Shown: positions 8,281-16,699 of the stretch, one piece after another
Layout of the letters: each line of letters opens with the position of its first letter
How positions within the stretch are numbered: the stretch's first letter is position 1
Source of the DNA: JAGWBF01 sp965116325
GTDB taxonomy: Bacteria; Chloroflexota; Dehalococcoidia; Lucifugimonadales; JAGWBF01
Assembly (NCBI GenBank): GCA_965116325.1
Contig: OZ220675.1
Location: forward strand, 248,001-312,000
Direction: 5' to 3'
DNA: 64,000 bases
Made by a program: the position numbers and the translations under genes
Notes under the pieces: model-generated
The model's input: only the letters and a program-made list of their open reading frames with translations
Databases searched by the model: none
What the model was told of the DNA's origin: nothing

Positions 8281-9486
8281 TTAGGCGCCGTACTTGGTCA
8301 GCTTGCCTGCGTGGGCCAGGGCCAGCAGCATTATCTGCGTGGCTGGGAACCTGCCAAGGCTGCCGGCCCGGCAGCTTCGTTCCGAGAACCCCTCCACACC
8401 TTCGCCAACCGTCCAGCGGGAGTGGAGGAGAAAGGGAACGGGATGCCAGCTGTGGGCAGCCATGATGGCCGGAGTTGCATGGTCACCGGCTACGATAAAC
8501 ACATCCGGCTTAAGCTGAAGGATCCTGGGGATGTGGGTGTCCAGCTCCTCCAGGGCTGCTACTTTCCCGGAGAAGCTGCCATCTTCCCCGGCAGCATCCG
8601 ATGGCTTGTAATGAATGTAGAAATAATCGTTGCTTTCGTAGCGCTGGTAGAGGGTTTCAACCTCGTCGGAGAAGGTACGACCGGTGTCGACCACTTCCAT
8701 TCCTGCGATTTTAGCAAGGCCTCGATACATGGGATAGGAAGCTATGGCGACGGGAGAGAGGTTGTAGGAATCTGCCATTGACGGAAGGTTCGGCGGCCCG
8801 GCGAAGCCCCGGAGAAGGACCATGTTTGCCAACTCTTCGTCCTTCAACGCCTCTCGTGCTTGGGTCACGAACCGGTTGGCTACCTGGGCTGTCTTTGAGC
8901 CATCGGGAGATATGGCAAGCACATCCAGGGGAGCCTCGCCAGTACGCTGGGGGTCAGTCTCGGTCACCTGGTCGCTCAGACCCTCGCCGCTCATGAGCAG
9001 TACGAACCTGTAGCCTTCCACCGGGTACACCCTAACGTCCGCACCTTCTACCGTGATCTGGTCGAGTCTTTGGCAGAGAGGTGCAGTCACCTCGGTTGGT
9101 ATGCGACCAGCCCTGCGGTCCGACAAGAGTCCCTCGGAGTCGATGGTGCAGAAGTTCCCCCTGGCGGCCACCTGCCCCTGCTTGAGGTCTATGCCCACGC
9201 CGAGGGCTTCGAGGGCCCCTCTGCCTATCTTGTATTTCAGGGGGTCATAGCCGAATAGGGCTAAGTGCCCGGGGCCGCTGCCGGGGGAGATGCCGGGAAG
9301 AACGGGCACGGTCACACCGCAGGAGCTTACGCCGGCCAGCTTGTCCAGGTTGGGCGTGTGAGCGGTCTCCAGCTCGGACAAACGGGTATCGCCATTGGGC
9401 AGACCGCCCAATCCATCGGCCACCAGCATGATGATCTTGGAAGGAGTGCTGATACTGCACTCATCCAGCACTTCCGCGCCGATCAT
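8281..9486 (-). CDS. apgM: 2,3-bisphosphoglycerate-independent phosphoglycerate mutase, archaeal type
   Basis: A 401-residue member of the alkaline-phosphatase superfamily that interconverts 3- and 2-phosphoglycerate with divalent metals. VADGLGGLP (metal aspartate), the SPGSGPGHLALFGYDP segment with the catalytic serine region, HYKPSDAAGEDG and the late GDHATP support the archaeal ApgM type rather than bacterial GpmI, which is longer. The start overlaps the pgk stop by 4 bp, so pgk and apgM are coupled. This enzyme type also occurs in several anaerobic and deep-branching bacteria. Confidence 0.9.
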   Translation of the reverse strand: MIGAEVLDECSISTPSKIIMLVADGLGGLPNGDTRLSELETAHTPNLDKLAGVSSCGVTVPVLPGISPGSGPGHLALFGYDPLKYKIGRGALEALGVGIDLKQGQVAARGNFCTIDSEGLLSDRRAGRIPTEVTAPLCQRLDQITVEGADVRVYPVEGYRFVLLMSGEGLSDQVTETDPQRTGEAPLDVLAISPDGSKTAQVANRFVTQAREALKDEELANMVLLRGFAGPPNLPSMADSYNLSPVAIASYPMYRGLAKIAGMEVVDTGRTFSDEVETLYQRYESNDYFYIHYKPSDAAGEDGSFSGKVAALEELDTHIPRILQLKPDVFIVAGDHATPAIMAAHSWHPVPFLLHSRWTVGEGVEGFSERSCRAGSLGRFPATQIMLLALAHAGKLTKYGA

Positions 9487-10694
9487 GGCTTTCCTTTCAG
9501 TTGAGCATCAGGTATGGCAGCGAGGCCGGGCAGGTCTTTCCCTTCCAGGAATTCGAGGGAGGCCCCACCCCCAGTGGATACGTGGGCCATATTCTCCTGC
9601 AAGCCCATCTCCTCCACAACCTCCGCTGTCGACCCGCCTCCAACGATGACAACTCCCCCGGAGCTTGCCAGGGCGGAGGCGATTGTCCGTGTTCCCTGGG
9701 AAAAGGCAGCATACTCGAATACGCCCATAGGCCCGTTCCAAACTACCGTCTTGCACTCCTCCAGACTACCGGAAAAGGCTTCGGTGGTAGCTGGCCCGAT
9801 GTCCATAACATGCCAGTTATCGGGCACTCGGTCAACGGGCACCGTCTTCACATCTTGAGCATCCGCTCCAAACTTGTCCGACACCACCACGTCTGTAGGA
9901 AAATTCACGTGAATGCCGCGGCTTCCAGCCTTCTCCAGTATGCTCTGGGCAAACCCGACATCCTCTTCTTCGGCTCGGGAAGCCCCGGTACCATACCCTT
10001 GGGCTTGAAGAAAGGCATTGGACATTCCCCCGCCTATGAACAGTCGGTCCACCCTGGTCAGGAGATTGTCCAATACCCTTATCTTGTCCTCGACCTTTGC
10101 TCCACCGAGCAGGGCGGCCAAGGGTCGGTCGGGGCTGCCCAGTACCTTGCCGAGCATCTCCACCTCCCGCTGCATCAGCTTTCCTGCGGCGGTGGGCAGG
10201 AGCTGGGGTACTCCCACGGTTGAGGCGTGGGCCCTGTGGGCGACGGCGAAGGCATCCATCACAAAGATGTCGGCCAAACTGGCAAGACTTTGGGAGTAAT
10301 CCGGGTCGTTTGCCTCTTCGCCAGGGTGAAAACGGAGGTTCTCCAGCAGAAGAACATCGCCGCTGCTCATGGACGATACGGCATCTTCCACTGCGGGGCC
10401 GATGGAGTCATCGAGGCAAACGACATCCACACCCATGAGAATGGATAGCTGCTCGCCCACTGGAGCCATCCGCAAACCTTCCACCACCTTGCCCTTGGGC
10501 CTGCCCAGGTGGGAGCAGATGATAGTGCGAGCCCCCTCTTTTATCAGATGTTCGATGGTAGGCATCGATGCTTTCAGGCGGTGGGTGTAGTGGGCCAGTC
10601 CATCAATTCCCTGTTCGATTGGCACATTGAAATCTACCCGTACAAGAACGAGGGTACCGGCTACATTCACGTCGTCCAACCCTCGCTTCGACAA
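9483..10694 (-). CDS. pgk: Phosphoglycerate kinase
   Basis: Phosphoglycerate kinase makes ATP from 1,3-bisphosphoglycerate. The 403-residue protein has the N-domain signature LVRVDFNVP, the substrate arginine regions (SHLGRPKG, ENLRFHPGEEAND), the ATP-binding VWNGPMGVFE and the glycine-rich GGGSTAEVVEEMG near the C-terminus. It lies 2 bp after the polyprenyl-synthase homologue and overlaps apgM by 4 bp, so it is part of a continuous transcript starting upstream of tsaC. Confidence 0.97.
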   Translation of the reverse strand: MSKRGLDDVNVAGTLVLVRVDFNVPIEQGIDGLAHYTHRLKASMPTIEHLIKEGARTIICSHLGRPKGKVVEGLRMAPVGEQLSILMGVDVVCLDDSIGPAVEDAVSSMSSGDVLLLENLRFHPGEEANDPDYSQSLASLADIFVMDAFAVAHRAHASTVGVPQLLPTAAGKLMQREVEMLGKVLGSPDRPLAALLGGAKVEDKIRVLDNLLTRVDRLFIGGGMSNAFLQAQGYGTGASRAEEEDVGFAQSILEKAGSRGIHVNFPTDVVVSDKFGADAQDVKTVPVDRVPDNWHVMDIGPATTEAFSGSLEECKTVVWNGPMGVFEYAAFSQGTRTIASALASSGGVVIVGGGSTAEVVEEMGLQENMAHVSTGGGASLEFLEGKDLPGLAAIPDAQLKGKP

Positions 10695-10696
10695 CG

Positions 10697-11719
10697 CTAG
10701 ATGGCCTCCAACGTTATGTAATGGGCGACATTCTGCACAGCTTGAAAGTCTCCATGGAGCGGCAGATTTGCCAAGTGAGTATCGGCCTGTTTACGGTGTT
10801 CTGCCGCAATCTCCAGGGACTGCTTGCGAGCGTCGACGCTCTCTAGTACTTCCAGGGCCTTGGTAATGTCGTTGGGTTCCAGCACCCGCTTCCTGTAGAT
10901 GCCGTCCAACTCCCGGCTTGCGGAAGCGTCCCCGTTCTCCACGACATGGACTACGGGGAAAAGTTTCTTCTTCCCAAGCAAGCTGTCCGAATTCTCGCCG
11001 TTACCGTGCCTAGGCCACAGCATATCAATGTCCTGGGCAATATGCGCCGCCACACCAAGGCTGCGACCGAACTCCCGGAAGGCGTCGATGGTCCGGGGGT
11101 CCCCGCCGGCCGCCACAGCCCCCAATGCGGCTGCGCACGACACTATGGAGCCGGTCTTGGAGGACGCCATCTTGAGGTACTGGGCTGTGCTCACGTTGGC
11201 CCGGTCCCGCAGACACAGGTCCAGGTGCTGCCCTTCGCACATCTCCAGGCAGCTTTGGTCCAGCAGGCGCAGCCCATCGATGGTGCTCTCGACGGGGAGG
11301 CCTCGGTCAGTCAGGTCCATGAGAGCCAGGCGGGCAAGGGCATGCATGCCATCTCCGGCGTTAATCGCCTGTCCGGGACCCCAGGTCCACCACACTGACG
11401 GCCTTCCACCCCTTTGAGGACTCCCGGATTGCACATCTTCGTGAATGTGGATGAAACCATCGACAAGCGCCATGCAAGATGCCGAAGGCAGCGCCTGCTC
11501 GAAGGAGCCGGTGAGGCTGGAGCACACGGCTAGGGGAAGATAGGCGACGACTTGCGCTTCAGGGGAGGTTGTTGCAGGGGAGCCACCTTCGTCAGCCCAG
11601 CCAAGCTGGTAGGCGAGCACCTGGTATAGGATTCCCTCTTTCCCCTCCACGCTGCGGCGGAGCTCGGCTTGAAGGGCTGTTCCATACTCTCGCAGGGCGG
11701 TGTTGGATGTCGATGACAT
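10697..11719 (-). CDS. Polyprenyl synthetase family protein with altered aspartate motif
   Basis: A 340-residue, all-helical isoprenyl-synthase-fold protein. The region around the first aspartate-rich motif reads HIHEDVQSG (91-99) followed by GGRPSVWWTWGPGQAINAGD, where active enzymes usually have DDxxD. The second motif reads HIAQDIDMLW (226-235). The GKKKLFPVV segment is kept. It may still be active, since related sequences with DDVQ-like motifs are, to my memory, common in this lineage, or it may be a regulatory or partner subunit. It precedes pgk by 2 bp. Product chain length cannot be told. Confidence 0.75.
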   Translation of the reverse strand: MSSTSNTALREYGTALQAELRRSVEGKEGILYQVLAYQLGWADEGGSPATTSPEAQVVAYLPLAVCSSLTGSFEQALPSASCMALVDGFIHIHEDVQSGSPQRGGRPSVWWTWGPGQAINAGDGMHALARLALMDLTDRGLPVESTIDGLRLLDQSCLEMCEGQHLDLCLRDRANVSTAQYLKMASSKTGSIVSCAAALGAVAAGGDPRTIDAFREFGRSLGVAAHIAQDIDMLWPRHGNGENSDSLLGKKKLFPVVHVVENGDASASRELDGIYRKRVLEPNDITKALEVLESVDARKQSLEIAAEHRKQADTHLANLPLHGDFQAVQNVAHYITLEAI

Positions 11720-11764
11720 TCGGTCTCCGAACGCGGAAAACTTACCTGGCGATGTCGGGCAGGA

Positions 11765-12397
11765 CTATCCGGATGGCACTAGTGACAGGTTGCACAGGGA
11801 CTGGATGCTTGAAATGTCCACATCGCCGGCCCGAACAAGGGTGGGAAGCTCTGTGGTGAGATCAAGCACTGTGGATGCGGTCCCCGAGGGTGCAGGCCCC
11901 TCTTCTACGACGTGGTCCACACGGCTGCCTAGTGCCTGCCTTACCTCCTGCCAGGAAGAAGGGTTGTCACCCCCGCTGATGTTAGCGCTGGTGCCTGTAA
12001 CGGGGCCTCCAAAGCCTTCGATCATCGCCAGCGCAACGGGGTGGTTGGGCATCCTGATGCCCAAGGTGTCCCGTCCTCCGCTGACCAGGTCGGGTACATC
12101 CTTGGAGCGGTTGAGGATGATAGTGAGGGCCCCCGGCCAGAAACGGTCTGCCAGCTCGAATGCAAGGTCAGGCACTTCGATGGCTACCTTGGGGAGGTCG
12201 TTGGGGGAGGCGATCAGGACCGGCATTGGCATACCTGCGGGCCTCGCCTTGATGGCGAAGACCCGCTCGACAGCAGGGGTGCAAAAGACGTCGGCGCCCA
12301 GTCCGTACAGGGTATCAGTGGGGAAAGCCACCACGCCTCCGGAGCGTAGGACCTGGACGGCCTTTTCCGTTCCCCGGGAACCAGCAGCTTCCATCAC
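11765..12397 (-). CDS. tsaC: L-threonylcarbamoyladenylate synthase (Sua5/YciO/YrdC)
   Basis: A 210-residue YrdC-domain protein that makes threonylcarbamoyl-AMP for the t6A modification at position 37 of ANN-decoding tRNAs. Typical elements are GGVVAFPTDTLYGLGAD, the KARPAGMPMPVLI lysine/arginine pair, FWPGALTIIL, and TGTSANISGG. The protein has only the YrdC domain, so it is the short TsaC type rather than full Sua5. First gene of the minus-strand run, transcribed away from guaA. Confidence 0.92.
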   Translation of the reverse strand: MMEAAGSRGTEKAVQVLRSGGVVAFPTDTLYGLGADVFCTPAVERVFAIKARPAGMPMPVLIASPNDLPKVAIEVPDLAFELADRFWPGALTIILNRSKDVPDLVSGGRDTLGIRMPNHPVALAMIEGFGGPVTGTSANISGGDNPSSWQEVRQALGSRVDHVVEEGPAPSGTASTVLDLTTELPTLVRAGDVDISSIQSLCNLSLVPSG

Positions 12398-12440
12398 CAG
12401 ACTTGCCGTTGACCCCTTTCAGCCTAGGAGATTGGTGTCC

Positions 12441-12469
12441 TTGACCGAGTATAGCACAGGTGCTAAGCT
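12441..12469 (+). promoter_or_regulatory. Promoter of the guaA-pur operon
   Basis: -35 TTGACC (12441-12446) and -10 TAAGCT (12464-12469) are spaced 17 bp apart, followed by a short leader and the guaA start. The -10 is weak (three of six). It overlaps the opposing promoter for tsaC and its neighbours. Confidence 0.5.
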
Positions 12470-12477
12470 TGGGTCGA
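12448..12477 (-). promoter_or_regulatory. Promoter of the tsaC-pgk-dap run
   Basis: Read on the minus strand: -35 TCGACC (12472-12477), 18-bp spacer, -10 TATACT (12448-12453). The -10 matches five of six consensus bases. It overlaps the plus-strand purine promoter almost completely, so the two are likely to interfere or be co-regulated. Confidence 0.55.
12452..12465. promoter_or_regulatory. Palindrome TAGCAC-AG-GTGCTA, candidate operator
   Basis: A 6-bp dyad with a 2-bp centre lies in the spacer and at the edges of the -10 elements of both divergent promoters. A protein bound here would affect both operons. No regulator for it is identified in the window. Confidence 0.35.
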
Positions 12478-12502
12478 ACCTTCAGGCGGAGGTTGGGCGA
12501 GC

Positions 12503-14173
12503 GTGACGGAAGGCAGCAACTCTTCCCCCAGTCGGCGCATTTCTACCACGGGCGATGTCGAGGTTTCCACATATCTTGGGATCGCCAGCGCACAAAAGGG
12601 CCCCGAGTCAACTACTGAACAGCTATCCGGTTCCATCGATGAAGGCGTCCTGATCGTCGATTTCGGTTCCCAGTACAGCCGGCTCATCGCACGGCGGGTC
12701 AGGGAACTGAAGGTGTATTGCGAGATCGTAGCCCCCGATGCGTCCTGGGATCAGGTCAGCCACACCAACCCAAGGGGGGTGATCCTCTCAGGAGGCCCTG
12801 CTAGCGTCTATGACGATGAAGCCCCACTGGCCCCTGCCTGGGTGTACGAGCGCAACATTCCGGTGCTGGGCATCTGCTACGGCATGCAAGTGCTGGCCCA
12901 TCAGCTGGGAGGCCGGGTGGTGCCGGGACAGAGGCGGGAGTACGGCCACGCCGTGCTGTACCAGAACATCTCCGACTCGGTGATCTTTGCAGACCTGCCT
13001 TCCGCCCTGCCGGTCTGGATGAGCCACGGAGACCAGATAGAGCAACTTCCTCCCGGATTTGCGGCGCTGGGCTACACCGACAACTCTCCGATAGCGGTGA
13101 TGGGCAACGACAGCAAGATTTTCGGCCTGCAGTTCCATCCCGAGGTGGTTCATACCGAGCAAGGGAAGGCCTTCCTCGAAAACTTTCTGTACCGGGTGTG
13201 CGGATGCAGGCAGACATGGACCTCCTCCAACTTCGTCAAGCGAACTGTCGATTCCATAGCTGAACAAGTTGGTGACGGCAAGGTCATCTGCGCCCTGTCG
13301 GGCGGAGTGGACTCCACCGTCACCGCCACCCTGGTGCACGAGGCTGTGGGGAACCAGCTTACCTGCATCTTCGTCAACAATGGCCTACTGCGAAGGGAAG
13401 AGCCTGAGAGAGTGCTGGGCATCCTGGGCAGGAACCTAAAGCTGAACCTGGTCCACGTGGATGCCGAAGACCGGTTCCTGGGGCGTCTGACCGGTGTCGT
13501 CGATCCTGAAGAGAAACGAAAGCGGGTGGGGGAAGAGTTCATCAGGGTGTTTGAGGAAGCGGCCTCGGAGCTGGAGGGCACCGAGTTCCTTGCCCAAGGT
13601 ACCCTTTACCCCGACGTGATCGAAAGCAGGACGGCCGAAAACAAAGCGGCCTCTAGGATCAAGACCCACCACAACGTCGGCGGCCTGCCGGCGAACATGA
13701 GGCTGAGCCTTGTCGAACCCTTGAGATACCTGTTTAAGGACGAAGTGCGGGATGTGGGCTTGGCCCTGGGGCTGCCTCCGGAGATGGTCAACCGGCAACC
13801 CTTCCCCGGACCAGGGCTGGCCATAAGGATCATCGGTGATGTGACCAGGGAGAAACTGGATATCCTAAGGGCATGCGATTGGATCGTCATGGATGAGATC
13901 AAGGGAGCTAACCTTTACGACCAGCTTTGGCAGAGTTTCGCTGTCCTCACCGATAGTCGCAGCGTGGGTGTTATGGGGGACTTCCGCACCTATAGACATG
14001 TGGTGGCCATCCGTGCGGTAAATAGCGAGGATGCCATGACGGCCGACTGGGTGCGTCTGCCCTATGACGTGCTGGCCAAGATCTCCAACCGCATCGTCAA
14101 CGAAGTCCCCGAGGTGAACCGGGTGGTGTACGACATCACCGCCAAACCCCCCGGTACCATTGAGTGGGAGTAA
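12503..14173 (+). CDS. guaA: GMP synthase (glutamine-hydrolysing)
   Basis: GuaA aminates XMP to GMP using glutamine and ATP. The protein has 556 residues: an N-terminal class I amidotransferase (LGICYGMQ, Cys125; FHPEVVHTEQG), an ATP pyrophosphatase domain with the loop LSGGVDSTV, and a C-terminal dimerisation domain (QPFPGPGLAIRIIGDV). The first ~47 residues before VLIVDFGSQY are an unconserved extension. GTG at 12503 is the most upstream start with a GGAGG-like site. First gene of the purine operon. Confidence 0.96.
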   Translation: MTEGSNSSPSRRISTTGDVEVSTYLGIASAQKGPESTTEQLSGSIDEGVLIVDFGSQYSRLIARRVRELKVYCEIVAPDASWDQVSHTNPRGVILSGGPASVYDDEAPLAPAWVYERNIPVLGICYGMQVLAHQLGGRVVPGQRREYGHAVLYQNISDSVIFADLPSALPVWMSHGDQIEQLPPGFAALGYTDNSPIAVMGNDSKIFGLQFHPEVVHTEQGKAFLENFLYRVCGCRQTWTSSNFVKRTVDSIAEQVGDGKVICALSGGVDSTVTATLVHEAVGNQLTCIFVNNGLLRREEPERVLGILGRNLKLNLVHVDAEDRFLGRLTGVVDPEEKRKRVGEEFIRVFEEAASELEGTEFLAQGTLYPDVIESRTAENKAASRIKTHHNVGGLPANMRLSLVEPLRYLFKDEVRDVGLALGLPPEMVNRQPFPGPGLAIRIIGDVTREKLDILRACDWIVMDEIKGANLYDQLWQSFAVLTDSRSVGVMGDFRTYRHVVAIRAVNSEDAMTADWVRLPYDVLAKISNRIVNEVPEVNRVVYDITAKPPGTIEWE

Positions 14174-14273
14174 TTCCGGCGATTTCCCTGACAGCCCACT
14201 TCGAACTTGGTGAACCCCGTTCCGTTGGCCTCGTCCCCGGAGGCTATCCCTTTTCAACCCGGAGAGCGGCCCG

Positions 14274-15557
14274 ATGAAGGTGATGGTGATAGGTTCAGGG
14301 GCGCGGGAGCATGCCCTGGTATGGAAGCTGAAGGCCGGTGCCGGCGTTGACTCCATTATCACGGTGCCCGGAAACGGCGGCACTTCCTACCTAAGCACCA
14401 ACGTTCCCGCCAATCTATCTGACTTACAGGGCCTGGCTGATATTGCCCGCCGGCATAGAGTCGATTTCACAATCGTGGGGCCGGACAATCCCCTGGCAGA
14501 CGGTGTAGTCGATATTTTCCAAGGGCATGACTTGCCTGTCTTCGGCCCCACCCGCTCTGCAGCCCGCATCGAGTGGAGCAAGTCCTTCGCAGGAAAGCTG
14601 ATGGAGGAAAACAACATTCCCCACCCCGAACGCAGGGTCTTTGACGGGTATGCCGATGCCCGATCTTATGTAGATAAGCATAGCGGGCCCATCGTCGTGA
14701 AAGCTGATGGGTTGGCCCTGGGCAAGGGTGTCTTTATGTGCAGGGACCGGGAAGAAGCCCTCGATGCCCTGGACCAGTGCATGGTAACCAGGAGCTTCGG
14801 CACTGCCGGAGACAAGGTCCTTCTGGAAGAGTACCTGGAAGGACAGGAAGTCAGCGTTTTCGCCTTCTCCGACGGGAAAAACATCTCCCCCCTGATGGCA
14901 GCATGTGACCACAAACGCATTCATGACGGCGACAAAGGGCCGAACACGGGAGGCATGGGGAGCTATGCCGTCCCCCACTTCTGGACGTCCGAGCTCGAGG
15001 AGGAAGTTGAAGACTCGATCATGGTGCCAACCATTAACGCCTTGGCCGAGCTCGGCACACCATTCAAGGGTATGCTCTATGCGGGCCTCATGATCACATC
15101 TGCCGGCCCCCGAGTTCTGGAGTTCAACTCCCGGTTCGGGGACCCCGAGGCCCAGGTGATCCTTCCCCTGCTGGAGACGGACTTGCTGGAGGCAGCAATG
15201 GCATGTGCCGAGGGTACCCTCGACAGTGTTGACGTCAGGTGGCGGAGGGGAAGCTGCGTTGGCGTGGTCCTTGCCTCACCTGGCTATCCAGGCGAGTATC
15301 CCACGGGGTATGAGATAGACGGACTTGCCGAGCTGGACGAGGATGTTATGGCCTTTCACGCGGGGACCAGGCTGGAAAGCAGCCCGAGCAAGGATGTGCT
15401 GGTCACCAGCGGGGGCCGGGTGATGACCATCGTGGCAGAAGGAACCAGTCTCGAGGAAGCCCGAATCAAGGCGTACGACAATGTCCGCAAGGTAAGCTTC
15501 CCCGGTGTACAGTATCGAAGGGACATCGCCATTCCAGGCGTCTCCGCGGTGCGATGA
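14274..15557 (+). CDS. purD: Phosphoribosylamine-glycine ligase (GAR synthetase)
   Basis: PurD joins glycine to phosphoribosylamine in the second step of de novo purine synthesis. The 427-residue ATP-grasp enzyme begins MKVMVIGSGAREHALVWKL and carries VVKADGLALGKGV, LLEEYLEGQEVS and EFNSRFGDPEAQ (metal-binding residues). The 100-bp gap after guaA shows nothing recognisable. Its stop overlaps the start of the next gene by 4 bp. Confidence 0.97.
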   Translation: MKVMVIGSGAREHALVWKLKAGAGVDSIITVPGNGGTSYLSTNVPANLSDLQGLADIARRHRVDFTIVGPDNPLADGVVDIFQGHDLPVFGPTRSAARIEWSKSFAGKLMEENNIPHPERRVFDGYADARSYVDKHSGPIVVKADGLALGKGVFMCRDREEALDALDQCMVTRSFGTAGDKVLLEEYLEGQEVSVFAFSDGKNISPLMAACDHKRIHDGDKGPNTGGMGSYAVPHFWTSELEEEVEDSIMVPTINALAELGTPFKGMLYAGLMITSAGPRVLEFNSRFGDPEAQVILPLLETDLLEAAMACAEGTLDSVDVRWRRGSCVGVVLASPGYPGEYPTGYEIDGLAELDEDVMAFHAGTRLESSPSKDVLVTSGGRVMTIVAEGTSLEEARIKAYDNVRKVSFPGVQYRRDIAIPGVSAVR

Positions 15558-16228
15558 CGGACGTTTCCAGATCCACCAAGGTTCAGGCTGGCCGCGTCTC
15601 TTTTCGAAAGGGAATTCTTTCTATACCAAGGGCAATGGATGCCTATCGTGCCCAGCTCCCATTCATGTCCCCAAAGGAGCGTTGGGACCGGATCGAGCAG
15701 TTCCAGGGCTGGCTCCAGCAAAGTGCCCTGCCGCACCTGACCCTGGAGCAGGCACAGGCCCTGTATTCTGCCTCCGGTGGGCGCAAAGGGAAGGAGTTCA
15801 GGGCCAACTCCCTAGAGGAAATCCGGGACTCTATCGACTTCCTGCTGTACGACCCTCTCAGCCTCGACGGGCGCTTCTCAGAATGTGTAGACGCCGAAGG
15901 AGCCTACACGCTGAAGGGATGCGGGAAAAGCTTTGTCTCATACCTGCTTTGCATACGCTACCCCCAGCTGTTCGGGCACTGGTCGGCCTATTCCGACAGG
16001 GCCTTATCCATTCTGGGCATGGGACGTCCTAAGGCGCGCAAGATGGCCCAGGGGCAAGGTACAACTTACGTCCAGTACCTTGACCTGCTCTGGTCGGTGC
16101 GGAAGGCTGCAGGAATGCCAGATTTCCCGGCGCTGGCCCGGTTCCTGTGGTGGCTGGCTAAAGAAGGGAAGGCTGGTAATCTATCGGGCAATGGACGGGA
16201 CCCGGAAACCAAGCTAAATACAATTTAG
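15554..16228 (+). CDS. Conserved hypothetical protein between purD and purE
   Basis: A 224-residue soluble protein of unknown family. A central segment (GCGKSFVSYLLCIRYPQLFGHW, then ALSILGMG) recalls the G-x-G-K-x-S helical hairpin and P-x-x-x-x-W motif in the unknown gene between dapF and dapL, and in some proteins with a HhH-like core. It overlaps purD by 4 bp and precedes purE by 12 bp, so it is made with the purine enzymes. I assign no function. Confidence 0.75.
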   Translation: MTDVSRSTKVQAGRVSFRKGILSIPRAMDAYRAQLPFMSPKERWDRIEQFQGWLQQSALPHLTLEQAQALYSASGGRKGKEFRANSLEEIRDSIDFLLYDPLSLDGRFSECVDAEGAYTLKGCGKSFVSYLLCIRYPQLFGHWSAYSDRALSILGMGRPKARKMAQGQGTTYVQYLDLLWSVRKAAGMPDFPALARFLWWLAKEGKAGNLSGNGRDPETKLNTI

Positions 16229-16240
16229 GAGGAACCCCCG

Positions 16241-16699
16241 GTGGCATTGGTAAGTGTGGTTATGGGAAGCGCATCGGACGAGGCGGTGGTCGGACAATCG
16301 GCCGCTGTGCTGGAACAGATGGGAATCGACTACGAGGTAAAGGTGATGTCGGCCCATCGCACGCCGGAGCAGGTGCGCCAGTATGCTAAGGAAGCCCGCG
16401 ACAGGGGCACGGAGGTGTTCATCGCCGCAGCCGGAGGCTCTGCCGGACTGCCGGGGGTAATCGCATCCTGGACGACGCTGCCGGTGATCGGTGTACCGCT
16501 GGCGAGCAGCGATCTCAACGGGCTGGATGCCCTAATGGCCATCGCCCAGATGCCCCCGGGTATACCTGTCGCATGCGTAGCTGTGGGTAGCTGGGGCGCC
16601 CGCAATGCCGCCTTCCTGGCAGCGCAGATTTTGGGCCTCAAGTATGATACGATAAGACAGGCTTATGACCAGTACAGGGACAAACTACAGCAAGGTTAA
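16241..16699 (+). CDS. purE: 5-(carboxyamino)imidazole ribonucleotide mutase
   Basis: A 152-residue PurE. The family signature SVVMGSASDEAVV, the catalytic-histidine segment SAHRTPEQV and AAGGSAGLPGV are clear. It rearranges N5-CAIR to CAIR in purine synthesis. A good AGGAGGA site precedes the GTG start. The usual partner purK is not next to it. The downstream phosphatase gene starts inside purE's last 35 bp. Confidence 0.96.
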   Translation: MALVSVVMGSASDEAVVGQSAAVLEQMGIDYEVKVMSAHRTPEQVRQYAKEARDRGTEVFIAAAGGSAGLPGVIASWTTLPVIGVPLASSDLNGLDALMAIAQMPPGIPVACVAVGSWGARNAAFLAAQILGLKYDTIRQAYDQYRDKLQQG

